Source: Vibrio variabilis (GTDB lineage: Bacteria; Pseudomonadota; Gammaproteobacteria; Enterobacterales; Vibrionaceae). From it: a DNA stretch of 56,401 bases. The notes beneath the pieces are model-generated. The model searched no databases and had not been told where the DNA came from. It worked only from the letters and a program-made list of their open reading frames with translations. Numbering within the stretch: position 1 is the stretch's first letter; the number at the start of each line of letters is the position of its first letter. The translations under genes and the position numbers were made by a program. Below, piece by piece: positions 36,653 to 46,543 of the stretch. The stretch is taken from positions 1 through 56,401 of the forward strand of contig NZ_JYJK01000095.1 in the NCBI RefSeq assembly GCF_003263785.1. Reading direction: 5' to 3'.

Positions 36653-37427
36653 TGCAAATTACGTTCGCCGAAATTTCACAATGGCTCGGCCAATTATGGT
36701 GGCCCTTTTTCAGGATTGGGGCTGCTTTTTTGGCCATGCCATTTTTCGGCGACGCGTTAATTCCAGTTTGGGTAAGAGCGCTGCTCGCCCTATCGATTGT
36801 GGTGATCACCGCACCACTGATGCCAGCGATGCCCGCTGTCGACTTATTTTCTATGACGTCGCTGTTTCTCGCCTTTGAACAAGCCATGTGGGGCGTGTTC
36901 TTCGGCTTATTCTGCATCTGTTTTTCAATATCTTCACCATGCTGGGACAGATAGTGTCACTGCAAATGGGTCTCGGCATGGCCATTATGAACGATCCGGT
37001 CAATGGTCTATCGGTCGCCATTCTCGGTCGCATCTTTTTGCTGCTCTGTACCTTGCTGTTTCTGGCGCTTGAAGGACATCTGCTAGTCATCGACATTCTG
37101 GTGCAAAGCTTTGTCGTTTGGCCGGTAGGTTCAGGGTTATCGGTGTTCTCACTCGATAGTTTGGTCTCGCTATTTGGCTGGATGTTCGCGTCAGCTTTGG
37201 CACTGGCGCTACCGGCGATTGTGTCTATGTTGCTTGCCAACATCAGTTTTGGTGTGATGAACCGCGCCGCGCCGAGTTTGAACGTCTACGCGCTTGGCTT
37301 TCCTATGACCATGTTGCTGGGTCTATTTAGTATTTTGATCACGGTGAGCGGTATCCCAAGCCGCTATACCGCACTGGTGCACGAGACACTCTCTTACCTC
37401 AACCTGTTTATGGTGGGCGGCGCATGA
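36652..37427 (+). CDS. fliR: Lateral flagellar export gate protein FliR (frame broken as read)
   Basis: The start at 36652 overlaps the fliQ stop. The first 85 residues (AEISQWLGQLWWPFFRIGAA onwards) are in one frame and the remainder (LFFNIFTMLGQIVSLQMGLGMA to YLNLFMVGGA) in the next. One base is missing near 36911, at GLF-LHLFFN. Restored length is about 258 with six membrane segments. Its stop overlaps flhB by four bases. Confidence 0.92.
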
Positions 37428-38549
37428 GTGAGCAGTCGAGTCAGGACAAAACCGAAAAAGCCTCGCCCCAGAAAGTCAAAAAGGCGAGGCAAGAAGGCCA
37501 AATACCCCGCGCCAAAGAATTCACCACAGCCGTGCTGTTTTTGATAGTGGCGATGTTTTTCTACAGCAGCTGCCTTGGATTTGGGAGCATATCTCTGGGG
37601 TGTTTCACTTCAATATGTCGCTAACGCGCCACGATCTAGAAAACCCACAACAAATGCTCGAGCAACTTGGGCAGAGTCTGGCGATCATCATTGAGCTGCT
37701 GCTGCCGCTGTTTGCGGTCATCATCATTGCCTCCGTTGGCAGCAGTCTGATTTTAGGCGGTTGGATGTTTCGCCCTGCCAATATTCAGCCAAAGCTGAGT
37801 AAACTCAATCCTTTATCTGGCATCAAGCGCATGTTCTCTTCGCGCTCTGTAGTTGAGCTCATTAAGTCCTCACTCAAGGTCGCGGTGATTTTTGCCCTGC
37901 TTTATACCTATCTCGACAGCAACTTTTCACAGCTACTCGGGATGCAAAAGCTGACATTGAATCAGGGCATTACCCTGGTCATGACCATCTTGTTTGAAGG
38001 CTTGCTTTTGATGGGCGTAGCACTGCTGATTTTCGGGGTGATTGATATCCCTACCAGCGTTACGAGCACCTAAAGCAGCTCAAAATGACAAAGCAAGAGC
38101 TCAAAGAAGAGTACAAGAACAACGAAGGTCGACCAGAGGTGAAACAGCGCATTCGCCAAATCCAACAGCAGTTCGCTCGTCGCAAAATCGATCAAGCGGT
38201 GCCAAAAGCCGATGTGGTGATCACCAACCCGACTCACTACGCGGTCGCTCTCAAGTACGACACCGATTTATCGGAAGCACCCTTTGTGGTCGCCAAAGGC
38301 ATCGATGAAACCGCCATGCACATTCAGCGCATTGCCAGAGAAAACAACGTGGAGGTGCTTAATTCACCGCCACTCACTCGTGCCATTTACCATACCACTG
38401 CGATAGAGCAAGCCATACCCAGCCAACTCTATATCGCCGTGGCGCACATACTGACCTACGTCATGCAGCTCAAAGCATTTCGTCGCGGCAGCGGTAAAAA
38501 ACCGATGCCGCTACCGTCGTTTACTATCCCTAAGCACTTGCAGCATTAA
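37424..38549 (+). CDS. flhB: Lateral flagellar export switch protein FlhB (frame broken as read)
   Basis: FlhB changes export specificity from hook to filament after self-cleavage in NPTH, which is present (VVITNPTHYAVAL). The N-terminus (DKTEKASPQKVKKARQEGQI) and four membrane segments fit the family. One base is missing near 37571 (Ser-Leu-Pro-Trp) and one near 38050 (Ile-Pro-Tyr-Gln-Arg-Tyr). Restored length is about 375. Confidence 0.93.
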
Positions 38550-38585
38550 TCTGCTTAGCGCACTCGAAACAACAAAGGAACACAT

Positions 38586-40679
38586 ATGTTGAATCGTCTT
38601 CATCAACTTAGACGCTCAGGAAAAGGATACATCGGCATTCCCATTGTTCTGCTGATGATTTTGGCCATGGTGATTTTGCCATTGCCACCTTTGCTGCTGG
38701 ATGCGCTGTTTACCTTCAACATCGTGTTGGCGATTTTGGTGCTGCTTGTCAGTACCACGGCGAAACGTCCGCTCGACTTCTCGGTATTCCCGACCATCTT
38801 GCTGATCGCCACCTTAATGCGTTTGACGCTCAACGTAGCCTCAACCCGTATTGTTTTGCTTGAGGGTCACAACGGTGGCGATGCCGCAGGTAAGGTGATT
38901 CAAGCGTTTGGTGAAGTGGTGATTGGCGGCAACTATGTGGTCGGTATGGTGATTTTTGTCATCTTGATGATCATTAACTTTGTGGTGATCACCAAAGGTG
39001 GTGAGCGTATTTCTGAGGTATCGGCACGCTTTACCCTAGATGCCCTACCAGGCAAACAGATGGCGATCGATGCAGACTTGAACGCCGGTCTTATCGACCA
39101 AGAAGCGGCGCGTACCCGACGTAAAGAAGTGGCTAACGAAGCCGATTTCCACGGTTCGATGGATGGTGCGTCCAAGTTTGTGCGCGGCGATGCGGTAGCG
39201 GGTTTGATGATCCTGTTCATCAACATCATTGGCGGTATCAGCATTGGTGTATTTGAGCATGGACTGCCAGCATCAGAAGCATTTAAAACCTACGCCCTGC
39301 TGACCATCGGTGATGGCTTGGTAGCACAAATCCCATCGCTGCTACTTGCGACCGCAGCTGCCATTATTGTGACGCGCATTAATGACAGTGACAGCGACAT
39401 GGCCGACACCATGCAAAAGCAGCTGTTAGCAACGCCAGCCACACTGTACACCGTTTCGGCGATCATGCTGATTATTGGTTTAGTACCGGGCATGCCACAC
39501 TTGGCCTTCTTTACCTTCGCCGCCGTTTTAGCCTTTGCGGGCTGGAAGCAATCCAAAGCCCCAAGTGATGATCCGCAGCTTGATGAAGTCGAAGCCATCA
39601 GCCATGCGATGCAAAACGACAGCGAACAACCGCTCTCTTGGGATGATATTCCCCACGTGCAAAGTTTGTCGCTCGCGCTGGGTTACCGTCTAGTACACCT
39701 GGTGAACAAAGAACAAGGCGCGCCAGTGCTGCAGCGTATTCGCGGGGTACGAAAGAACCTTTCAGAGCAAGTCGGCTTTTTACTGCCAGAAGTACGCATT
39801 CGCGACAACCTAAGCCTAAAACCCAATCAATACACCATTGCGCTCAACGGTGAGGTCATCGAAGAAGGCTTTATCGAGCCAGACCGCCTCATGGCAATCG
39901 CTGTGGGCGAAACCTATGGCGAAGTCGACGGTATCTTAGGTAGTGATCCTGCTTATCACCTACCTGCGGTTTGGATTGAGCACAACGACAAAGCCAAAGC
40001 GCTCAACATGGGCTATCAAGTGGTGGACGACGCCACCGTGATTGCGACCCATATCAGTAAAGTCATGAAGTCTCATCTAGCGGAGCTATTTACCCACGAT
40101 GATGTCGACGCGATGAACCTGCGTTTAACCCAACAAGCGCCCAAGCTTGCTGAAGCACTCGGTGCAGCTTTAAACCCAGCGCAGCAGTTAAAGGTGTACA
40201 GACAACTGCTGCTCGATCAGGTACCGCTAAAAGACATTCGCACCATTGCCAACACCATGTTGGAGTCGGCAGAGAACACCAAAGAGCCGATCCTGCTTGC
40301 CTCGGACGTGCGTTGTGCATTACGCCGCACTCTGGTTAACCTCGTCGCAGGCCAGCGCAAAGAGCTCAACGTATACGCCCTTTCCGATGAGTTAGAACAA
40401 ATGCTGATGCAATCACTGCATCAAGCGCAAGCGAATGGTAACGTGATTCTGGATAGCTTCCCGATTGAACCGAATATTTTGAGTCAGTTCCAACAGAATC
40501 TGCCTCTAATACAACAGCAGCTAAAGCAGCAAGGATTGGCACCAATACTCTTGGTGATGCCGCAGCTAAGGCCGCTGATTGCGCGCTATGCCCGCACCTT
40601 CTCACAGGGATTGGCCGTGTTGTCATACAACGAAATCCCTGAAAGCAAACAAATCAACGTGGTAGGAAACCTTGGATAA
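38586..40679 (+). CDS. flhA: Lateral flagellar export gate protein FlhA
   Basis: 697 residues. Eight membrane segments fill about 1-320, with the FHIPEP signature region (RFTLDALPGKQMAIDADLNAG, about 148-168). The cytoplasmic domain (about 340-697) forms a nonameric ring that docks substrate-chaperone pairs; GYRLVHLV and DVRCALRRTLV are recognisable. The frame is intact, in contrast to its neighbours. The 3' end overlaps the next gene by eight bases. Confidence 0.97.
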   Translation: MLNRLHQLRRSGKGYIGIPIVLLMILAMVILPLPPLLLDALFTFNIVLAILVLLVSTTAKRPLDFSVFPTILLIATLMRLTLNVASTRIVLLEGHNGGDAAGKVIQAFGEVVIGGNYVVGMVIFVILMIINFVVITKGGERISEVSARFTLDALPGKQMAIDADLNAGLIDQEAARTRRKEVANEADFHGSMDGASKFVRGDAVAGLMILFINIIGGISIGVFEHGLPASEAFKTYALLTIGDGLVAQIPSLLLATAAAIIVTRINDSDSDMADTMQKQLLATPATLYTVSAIMLIIGLVPGMPHLAFFTFAAVLAFAGWKQSKAPSDDPQLDEVEAISHAMQNDSEQPLSWDDIPHVQSLSLALGYRLVHLVNKEQGAPVLQRIRGVRKNLSEQVGFLLPEVRIRDNLSLKPNQYTIALNGEVIEEGFIEPDRLMAIAVGETYGEVDGILGSDPAYHLPAVWIEHNDKAKALNMGYQVVDDATVIATHISKVMKSHLAELFTHDDVDAMNLRLTQQAPKLAEALGAALNPAQQLKVYRQLLLDQVPLKDIRTIANTMLESAENTKEPILLASDVRCALRRTLVNLVAGQRKELNVYALSDELEQMLMQSLHQAQANGNVILDSFPIEPNILSQFQQNLPLIQQQLKQQGLAPILLVMPQLRPLIARYARTFSQGLAVLSYNEIPESKQINVVGNLG

Positions 40680-41681
40680 TTTAAGTAGCTATAGGGCCCA
40701 GTTCCTCTTCGTGCTGCGCATGATAGAGGACAATGCGGTCACCGACGACGATCATAAACTTGCCGAGCTCATGGCCGCCGATGAGGTGTGTCATGCGTGC
40801 CAGCCTATTCGGTATTGCAGCAGTGACGAGATAGAGTATCAGTACATCACCTTGCGTTATGGGGACAAAAAAGATCTCAGTGTTTTCGCGCTCGATATGT
40901 CAGATACCGTGCGTGCAGCGCTCGACTTATTCGCCCTGTATCTGGCGGTTAGGCAAACCCAATTTGAGCTGGAAACCTTCCACCCAGATCTACTCAACAA
41001 CCTAGTGTTTTCCATGAACGCCTGCACCTTGCTGCGCCCAGAAGGCAAACACTTTATCGACCAGCTCGGTCAGCACTTCAAACAGCCGATGTCGATGTTG
41101 ATCCCGAGCCTATACCTCACACCAGGTGAGGCCAGCAATCCTGCCACCAAAGCCATGCTGGAGCGACTTGAAGATCGCTTCCATAAAGTCTGTTTTGATG
41201 TTCACCTACCGATCAGTGACTTAGAGTACTTAACGCCATTTGATCCGCAGACGATTAAGATTTCTAATTCACTCGATAGCCAAGATGAAAAGCGCGCGCT
41301 ACTGCCGGTAATCCGCTACATCAAGCGCCGCAAAGCCACGTTAGTAGCAGGTCGCGTTACCAGCCAAAATACCTTGTCGCAATACAAGATGCTCGGCGCT
41401 AAATACTATTTTGGTTACGTCTCTGACGTGCCCATTCCCGTGCACTTCAAAGGCTTTGAAGATCCCAAAGCAGAAATGCGCAAAAACAGCGCGAGCGCGC
41501 CAAAGCCGAACAGCTGGCCGACCAACAAATCGAAGCCCAGCACCAACTCGCGCAGGAGCAAGCCGAACGCGACCAACAACAAGCGCTACTCGATGCCAGT
41601 ATCGACAATATGTATCAATCGGCGAAGACCGAGTTTGTGGATGAAGAAATTGAAGCGATTGTTAGGCAGGTAGAAGAATAG
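40672..41681 (+). CDS. Degenerate EAL-like protein of the lateral flagellar unit (frame broken as read)
   Basis: TTG start inside the end of flhA. Residues about 60-265 resemble the second half of an EAL (c-di-GMP phosphodiesterase) fold: FDPQTIKISNSL, then IKRRKATLVAGRVTSQNTL and MLGAKYYFGYVSDVPI match the usual IKLD, VAEGVET and GYLFSRP positions. The catalytic EAL motif and most metal ligands are missing, so it is probably non-catalytic. One missing A near 41483 hides a C-terminal coiled coil rich in Q, E, A and R (QQIEAQHQLAQEQAERDQQQ) ending at 41681. Its place after flhA suggests a role in flagellar assembly or c-di-GMP response. Confidence 0.65.
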
Positions 41682-41708
41682 ATAAAAGAAAGGGTAAGAG
41701 CGGCCCTA

Positions 41709-41757
41709 GGTCCTTGGTGGTAGGAGCCCCGAGGATCAAGGACCAAGGAACAAGGAC
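41709..41757. repeat. Tandem and inverted CAAGGAC repeats between units
   Basis: Three 7-base tandem units CAAGGAC, CAAGGAA, CAAGGAC (41737-41757) face an inverted copy GGTCCTTGGT (41709-41718). The arrangement can fold into a hairpin followed by ATTTT, so it may end the fliM-flhA unit. Similar AAGGACC repeats occur between genes in vibrios, from memory. Confidence 0.5.
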
Positions 41758-41880
41758 CATTTTACCCATCAACCTTGAACCAACATCACAACTTTCCCAC
41801 TACTTTTCAATTTCTTAGCTTTTTTTCTTATTTCCAATTAATTTTCAAAATCAACCAACCGCCTCTAGTTAGTGAGCGGG

Positions 41881-41920
41881 GCGATAGTCCCACATTGAGA
41901 CAAATCTAGGAGAATTCACA
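41881..41920 (+). promoter_or_regulatory. lafA leader with possible sigma-28-type -10
   Basis: GCGATAG (41881-41887) resembles the -10 of flagellar sigma-28 promoters (GCCGATAA), about 34 bases before lafA, but no TAAA-like -35 stands at the right distance. The ribosome site AGGAG (41908-41912) is clear. The rest of 41760-41880 is A/T-rich and unassigned. Confidence 0.3.
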
Positions 41921-43057
41921 ATGGCTCTATCAATGCACACTAACTACGCTTCGCTAGTTACTCAAAACAACCTAAACCGCACTAACGATCTACTAAACAC
42001 ATCGATGGAGCGTCTAAGTACTGGTCTTCGCATCAACTCAGCGGCTGACGATGCAGCAGGTCTTCAAATCTCTAACCGCCTTGAGATGCAAAACCGCGGT
42101 ATGTCTGTTGCTATGCGCAACGCTCAAGACAGCATCTCCCTTCTGCAAACAGCAGAAGGTGCAATGGATGAGATGACGAACATCGCTTACCGCATGAATG
42201 ACCTTGCAACACAAGCAGCGAACGGCACCAACACTGAAGCTGACCGCACGGCTCTGAATGCAGAGTACCAACAACTTCAATCAGAACTGGTTAATATTTT
42301 TGAGAACTCTAACTTTGGTGGTCGCTCGCTATTTGCTGGCTCCTCAGTAGATTCACTGACAAATACTGCAGCTACATTCCAGATTGGCTCAACTACTTCT
42401 GAGACTCTTAGTGTCGATATCTCAAGCCAAGCAACAAAAATTGGTCAAACACTAGAAGCTGGCTCATGGGCTGCTCAAGCTCAAGGTGCGCTAGATGATC
42501 TAGTAGTAGCACAAAGCGGTGGTGGTGGTTTGACTGGCACTTATGCGAGTTATGATGAACTAGTGAAACTGGAAGCAGCTGGTGATGCTGATGCTATTGC
42601 TGACCTCGCTATCGCTGACGCTTGGGACGAAACTGATGCCGGATTCACATACGCAACAACATCTGACTATGGCAATACAGCAATTGCTGCAGGTACTACA
42701 CTAGCTACAGCAGCGGCGTCAGCTAATGGTGACATCTCGTCTCAAACAAATGCTACTTCAGCTATGACAACAGCAAGCTCACTTATTGATGACTTAGGTG
42801 CAACTCGCGCTCAGTTCGGTGCCAACATCAACCGCCTTGAGCACACCATCACCAACCTACAAAACATGTCAGAAAACCTAGCAGCTTCGAAAGGTCGTAT
42901 CACTGATGCAGACTTCGCAGTTGAATCAGCAAACATGACTAAGAACCAAATGCTAATGCAAGCGGGCACTCAAATGCTGGCGCAATCTAAGCAGCTACCG
43001 GGCATGGCGATGTCGCTTCTAGCTAACCATTTCTCTATGATGAACACTACTTTGTAG
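41921..43057 (+). CDS. lafA: Lateral flagellin LafA
   Basis: 378 residues as read. The conserved N-terminal D0/D1 (ALSMHTNYASLVTQNNLNRT, STGLRINSAADDAAGLQISN) and C-terminal D1/D0 (GATRAQFGANINRLEHTI, MLMQAGTQMLAQSKQLPGMA) helices are present. The central part (about 175-285) is rich in Ala, Asp, Thr and Gly and longer than in the lateral flagellins I recall (about 280 residues). The last 11 residues look wrong: after MSLL a single missing G would give Gly and a stop at 43024-43026, the normal flagellin end. A terminator follows. Confidence 0.93.
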   Translation: MALSMHTNYASLVTQNNLNRTNDLLNTSMERLSTGLRINSAADDAAGLQISNRLEMQNRGMSVAMRNAQDSISLLQTAEGAMDEMTNIAYRMNDLATQAANGTNTEADRTALNAEYQQLQSELVNIFENSNFGGRSLFAGSSVDSLTNTAATFQIGSTTSETLSVDISSQATKIGQTLEAGSWAAQAQGALDDLVVAQSGGGGLTGTYASYDELVKLEAAGDADAIADLAIADAWDETDAGFTYATTSDYGNTAIAAGTTLATAAASANGDISSQTNATSAMTTASSLIDDLGATRAQFGANINRLEHTITNLQNMSENLAASKGRITDADFAVESANMTKNQMLMQAGTQMLAQSKQLPGMAMSLLANHFSMMNTTL

Positions 43058-43072
43058 CTTTTCATCCGTCCT

Positions 43073-43100
43073 TGGCCTCCCTACTGGGGAGGCTTTTTTA
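43073..43100 (+). terminator. Intrinsic terminator, lafA
   Basis: Hairpin GCCTCCC-TACT-GGGGAGGC (43075-43093) followed by TTTTTTATT. The 285 bases from here to fliD hold no gene I can support. Confidence 0.85.
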
Positions 43101-43385
43101 TTGGAATAAAAGCAAAAAAGGAACGCCTGTCGCAAATTTCCAATTTCATTCATAACGGCCTTAACAGGCTCAGCGATAGGTCGCCTTACTACTACATGCC
43201 AAGTCATTGTGTGAGAAAGGAAAAGCGGAAGAAACCCCATAGGAAACTCTGCTTCCCTAAAACCCAAAAAGCATGCATTAAACATTGATTTTATTAATGA
43301 AAATCAATGGCACACATCTTGATTAGACATTATCTACATCGCAAATGGTTTACCTGTTGCGATCAGCAACAAAAGGAGCACTTCT

Positions 43386-44750
43386 GTGAGTTCACTAGAC
43401 CCAATAACCATGGCCACTCAGTTAGCCACCTACGATGTGCAGTCGTTCCAGATGCGCTATCAACTGCAATCCAAGGGCTACCAAACGAAAATTGATGCGC
43501 TCAGTGCCATTGAAACTGCACTCAAGGACTTTGAAAAGAAACTGGGTGAGATGAGTGGCAGTGATGACAGTGTGCTTAAAAACAGCGCCACCTTGTCTCA
43601 AGAAGGCTATCTCACTGCATCGGCTGACTCTACTGCGATTGCCGGCACCTATCAGTTCTTTGTGAAACAGCTCGCCAGTGCTCATCAGTTTGCGGCGGGT
43701 ATGCCAAAGGACCTATCAAGCGATACAGCTATTCCAGCCTCTGGCGAAATGACGCTTAATCTTGATGGTGAGAGTTTCACTCTCGATCTTAGCACTTTAG
43801 ATAGTGATGGCGATGGTACAACGACGATTCAAGAGCTCACCAAAGCGATCAACAGCGACGAAAACAACCCCGGCATTAATGCTTCATTGGTTCGCAGCAA
43901 TGGTGAAACCCACTTTGTTCTATCGAGTTCAAAAACAGGCGAAGCCAACGAGGTTTCCGTCAGCACCAACAACATTCCAGCAGGTTCTGAATGGTTTGGT
44001 CAGGCATTCGATCCAGCCAATACCACCCTGCTGTCATCCGCGAAAGACGCCATTATCGAAATGGGTGGCGAAGGGGGACTTGAAGTTCGCAGCGCCACCA
44101 ATACCTTTGAAAATATGATTGATGGGCTGTCTGTGACGGCAACAAAGGTACATCAAAGCGGCGAAACAGGTACCACTCTGACGGTAGGCGTTGATAAAGC
44201 GGCAACCAAGGAAGAAGTGAACAACTTCATCTCTGCCTATAACGCGCTTATCGACACCATAGACAAGTACACCTCCTCGGGAGGGGAAGACCAGCAACGT
44301 GGTGTGCTAGCAGGTGACGCTACCGTTCGCTCTATCGAGAGCCAGATAAGCAATGTATTGCGTGAAGATTTTGATGGCATCCGCCTAACTGACCTCGGAA
44401 TTACGACAAGTAGGGATGGCAAGCTAGAGCTCGATGACGATAAGTTCACTGCATTTTATGAAGCTAATCCTGACAAGCTCAATCAGCTCTTTAGCGGTGA
44501 TGATCAAATGATTAGCCGTCTTGAATCTACGGTTGAACCGTACCTTAAAAGCTCAAATGGCGTGTTTTCGAATCGCAAAGATTCCCTCGAGGGCAGCATC
44601 GAGCGTAATGACCTAAAACTCGAAGCGCTAGAACGAAAATACCAAATGGCTTACGACCGCTACCTTAAACAATTTACTCAAATGAACACCATTATGAACC
44701 AAATGAATAGCACCATGGGTCTGTTCGGTTCATGGCAAGGAGAAAACTAA
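43386..44750 (+). CDS. lafB: Lateral filament cap protein FliD (LafB)
   Basis: 454 residues from a GTG preceded by AAGGAG. The N-terminus (SSLDPITMATQLATYDVQ) and the hook-associated FliD_N and FliD_C regions are typical, with NNFISAYNALIDTID and a C-terminal coiled coil (LEALERKYQMAYDRYLKQF). The cap pentamer at the filament tip guides flagellin folding. The stop overlaps the fliS ATG by one base. Frame intact. Confidence 0.94.
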   Translation: MSSLDPITMATQLATYDVQSFQMRYQLQSKGYQTKIDALSAIETALKDFEKKLGEMSGSDDSVLKNSATLSQEGYLTASADSTAIAGTYQFFVKQLASAHQFAAGMPKDLSSDTAIPASGEMTLNLDGESFTLDLSTLDSDGDGTTTIQELTKAINSDENNPGINASLVRSNGETHFVLSSSKTGEANEVSVSTNNIPAGSEWFGQAFDPANTTLLSSAKDAIIEMGGEGGLEVRSATNTFENMIDGLSVTATKVHQSGETGTTLTVGVDKAATKEEVNNFISAYNALIDTIDKYTSSGGEDQQRGVLAGDATVRSIESQISNVLREDFDGIRLTDLGITTSRDGKLELDDDKFTAFYEANPDKLNQLFSGDDQMISRLESTVEPYLKSSNGVFSNRKDSLEGSIERNDLKLEALERKYQMAYDRYLKQFTQMNTIMNQMNSTMGLFGSWQGEN

Positions 44751-45136
44751 TGTTAATGGACTCAGGCTACGACTCATACCAACAAGTCGATCTCGATGCT
44801 CAAGCTGCAGCAGCTACCCCTCATCAACTGGTCGTCATGCTCATTGATGGACTGCTCGACGAAGTAGAGCGCGTTCGCGGTCACATCATCTCCAATCGCC
44901 TAGAACAAAAAGGCCAAGGCATCACCAAATGCATGAACATCCTCGTTGGCCTTGATAGCGCCCTTGATGACGAGAATGGCGGCGAAATCGCTGCTAATCT
45001 GCACCAACTTTACGACTTTTGCCAGGCAGAGCTGTATCAAGCGAGCGTCAATAATGATGTCGACAAGCTGGAAAATGTCGAGAAGGTCATGACCAACATT
45101 AAAGAAGGATGGGAGAACTTTGGTAAACACGCATAA
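44750..45136 (+). CDS. lafC: Lateral flagellin chaperone FliS (LafC)
   Basis: 128 residues from the ATG at 44750 (MLMDSGYDSYQQVD), chosen because it couples to the fliD stop in TAATG. Family pattern TPHQLVVMLIDGLLDEVERV and KCMNILVGLDSALD. It keeps flagellin soluble and delivers it to FlhA. Confidence 0.93.
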   Translation: MLMDSGYDSYQQVDLDAQAAAATPHQLVVMLIDGLLDEVERVRGHIISNRLEQKGQGITKCMNILVGLDSALDDENGGEIAANLHQLYDFCQAELYQASVNNDVDKLENVEKVMTNIKEGWENFGKHA

Positions 45137-45431
45137 GGTATCACCCGAGCGGTTTCGCCACCTCAGCCAATGCATGACGGTGGCGGCCAAAACCAAGGAT
45201 TGGCAGTCACTCAAACGTTACGATAATCAGCTTCGTGAGCTTTTGGACACCCATAGACCTTTCCTTAAAGACCCACGTTTGGCGCCGGAAATCAAGCGTG
45301 CTCAACAAGCACATTTGAGCGCCTATGAAGCACTGTCGGTAGCGACCAGTAAGCTGAAACAAAAGCTAGATAGCAGTGATGCAGAAAAAGAACGCGCCAT
45401 GGCTTATCAATTGGCGATGACCTTGGAGTAA
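45120..45431 (+). CDS. lafD: FliT-like chaperone (LafD)
   Basis: 103 residues, helical, with a TTG start overlapping fliS by 17 bases after a GGATGGGAG ribosome site. FliT proteins are weakly conserved; the call rests on size, helical make-up and the fliD-fliS-X-fliK position. It is probably the FliD chaperone. Confidence 0.7.
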   Translation: MVNTHKVSPERFRHLSQCMTVAAKTKDWQSLKRYDNQLRELLDTHRPFLKDPRLAPEIKRAQQAHLSAYEALSVATSKLKQKLDSSDAEKERAMAYQLAMTLE

Positions 45432-45435
45432 ACCC

Positions 45436-46525
45436 ATGCTAGTGAGCAACCAGTTAGTGAACAATCACATTGGCAGCACGTCTGCCAGCAAACAAGGCCA
45501 GAGCACAGGGCAAGCTTCGATTAGCCAAGCACTAGACAGCAAAGAAAATGGTCTGTCTATTGTGCGTGGCTTTGGGTCGCTGCTTTCGTCTAAATCCACT
45601 TCTAAAAACGAAGCTACCGCCGCGTCTTTATTGGGTGAGGCTTTAGCGGATGGCGAAGCCACGGAAGCTAACGCTGATGCTCAAGTAGGCGATGGGGCGG
45701 TATTGGCGCAATATGTTGCCGCGCCGGCGCAACCATTCGGCTCTGCAGGTGCTAGCAACGCTGCGCTAGACGCAGAAGCACTCTCAAAATCTACCAGCCT
45801 ATGTTGACGCAACTAGCCGGTTCACAGCGCAGTACAGGTGAAGTCAACCCTCACCTTGCCAATAGCGCGGCTCAGAGCACAGCAAAAGAAGCTGCTTTAC
45901 CTGCAAGCTTGTTGCAGACATTGGCGACTCACGGCGAGCTCGGCGGGAAATCACTGGCCACCGATATTGCCAATCTGCTCAGTGCCAATCAAACACAAAA
46001 CGGCGCAGCTGCTTTGCCTTCTGGCTCACAAGCGGGGCTCCTTCTGTTAACCCAACGACCACAGTAAACACAGCCACTGTAACGACGGAATGGGCGCCGG
46101 TTCGCATCGACCCGCAAGCAGGAAAATGGGGCGAACAGATGCTGCAGGTACTCAATGATCGAGTCACGCTGCAAGCGCAGCAAAATCTTCAAGAAGCACG
46201 GATCAGATTAGATCCGCCCGATCTTGGCAAACTGGATCTTATGGTGCGTGTCGAAGGCGACAAACTCAGCGTTCAGCTCAATGCCAACGTTGCCGCCACG
46301 CGAGAAGCCTTAGTTCAAGTGTCGGAACGCCTGCGCGCCGAGCTACAAAACCAAAGTTTGATGCACGTTGATGTGCAAATTGGTGGCGGCGACAAACAAG
46401 AGTCCAACGGCCAGCCAAACCGCGAGCAAAGCTCAACCATTTTTGCCAATGAGCGCCACCAGTCTGGCAGCAATAACGCCACGGCCTTCTCCACGGATGA
46501 ACACTGGCTTAGCACCCAAGTGTGA
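45436..46525 (+). CDS. lafE: Lateral hook-length control protein FliK (LafE; frame broken as read)
   Basis: The N-terminal half is a low-complexity, Ser/Ala/Gln-rich export and ruler region. The C-terminal Flg_hook domain (ARIRLDPPDLGKLDLMVRVE, here starting near 46198) is the FliK signature that touches FlhB. Two single-base losses, near 45795 (Ser-Thr-Gln-Pro-Met) and in the G-run near 46036 (Ala-Gly-Ala-Pro), split it into three frames. Restored length is about 363. Confidence 0.88.
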
Positions 46526-46543
46526 TCGCTTTAGGAATACAGC

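Noticed and set aside
43173..43179. A second GCGATAG like the one before lafA
   Set aside because: It is more than 200 bases from fliD and lacks a -35 at the right distance; a 7-base match is weak.
43308..43322. TGGCACACATCTTGA upstream of fliD, resembling a sigma-54 promoter
   Set aside because: The -12 element reads TGA instead of the nearly invariant TGC, so it fails at a key base. It could be tested by RNA-seq in an rpoN mutant.
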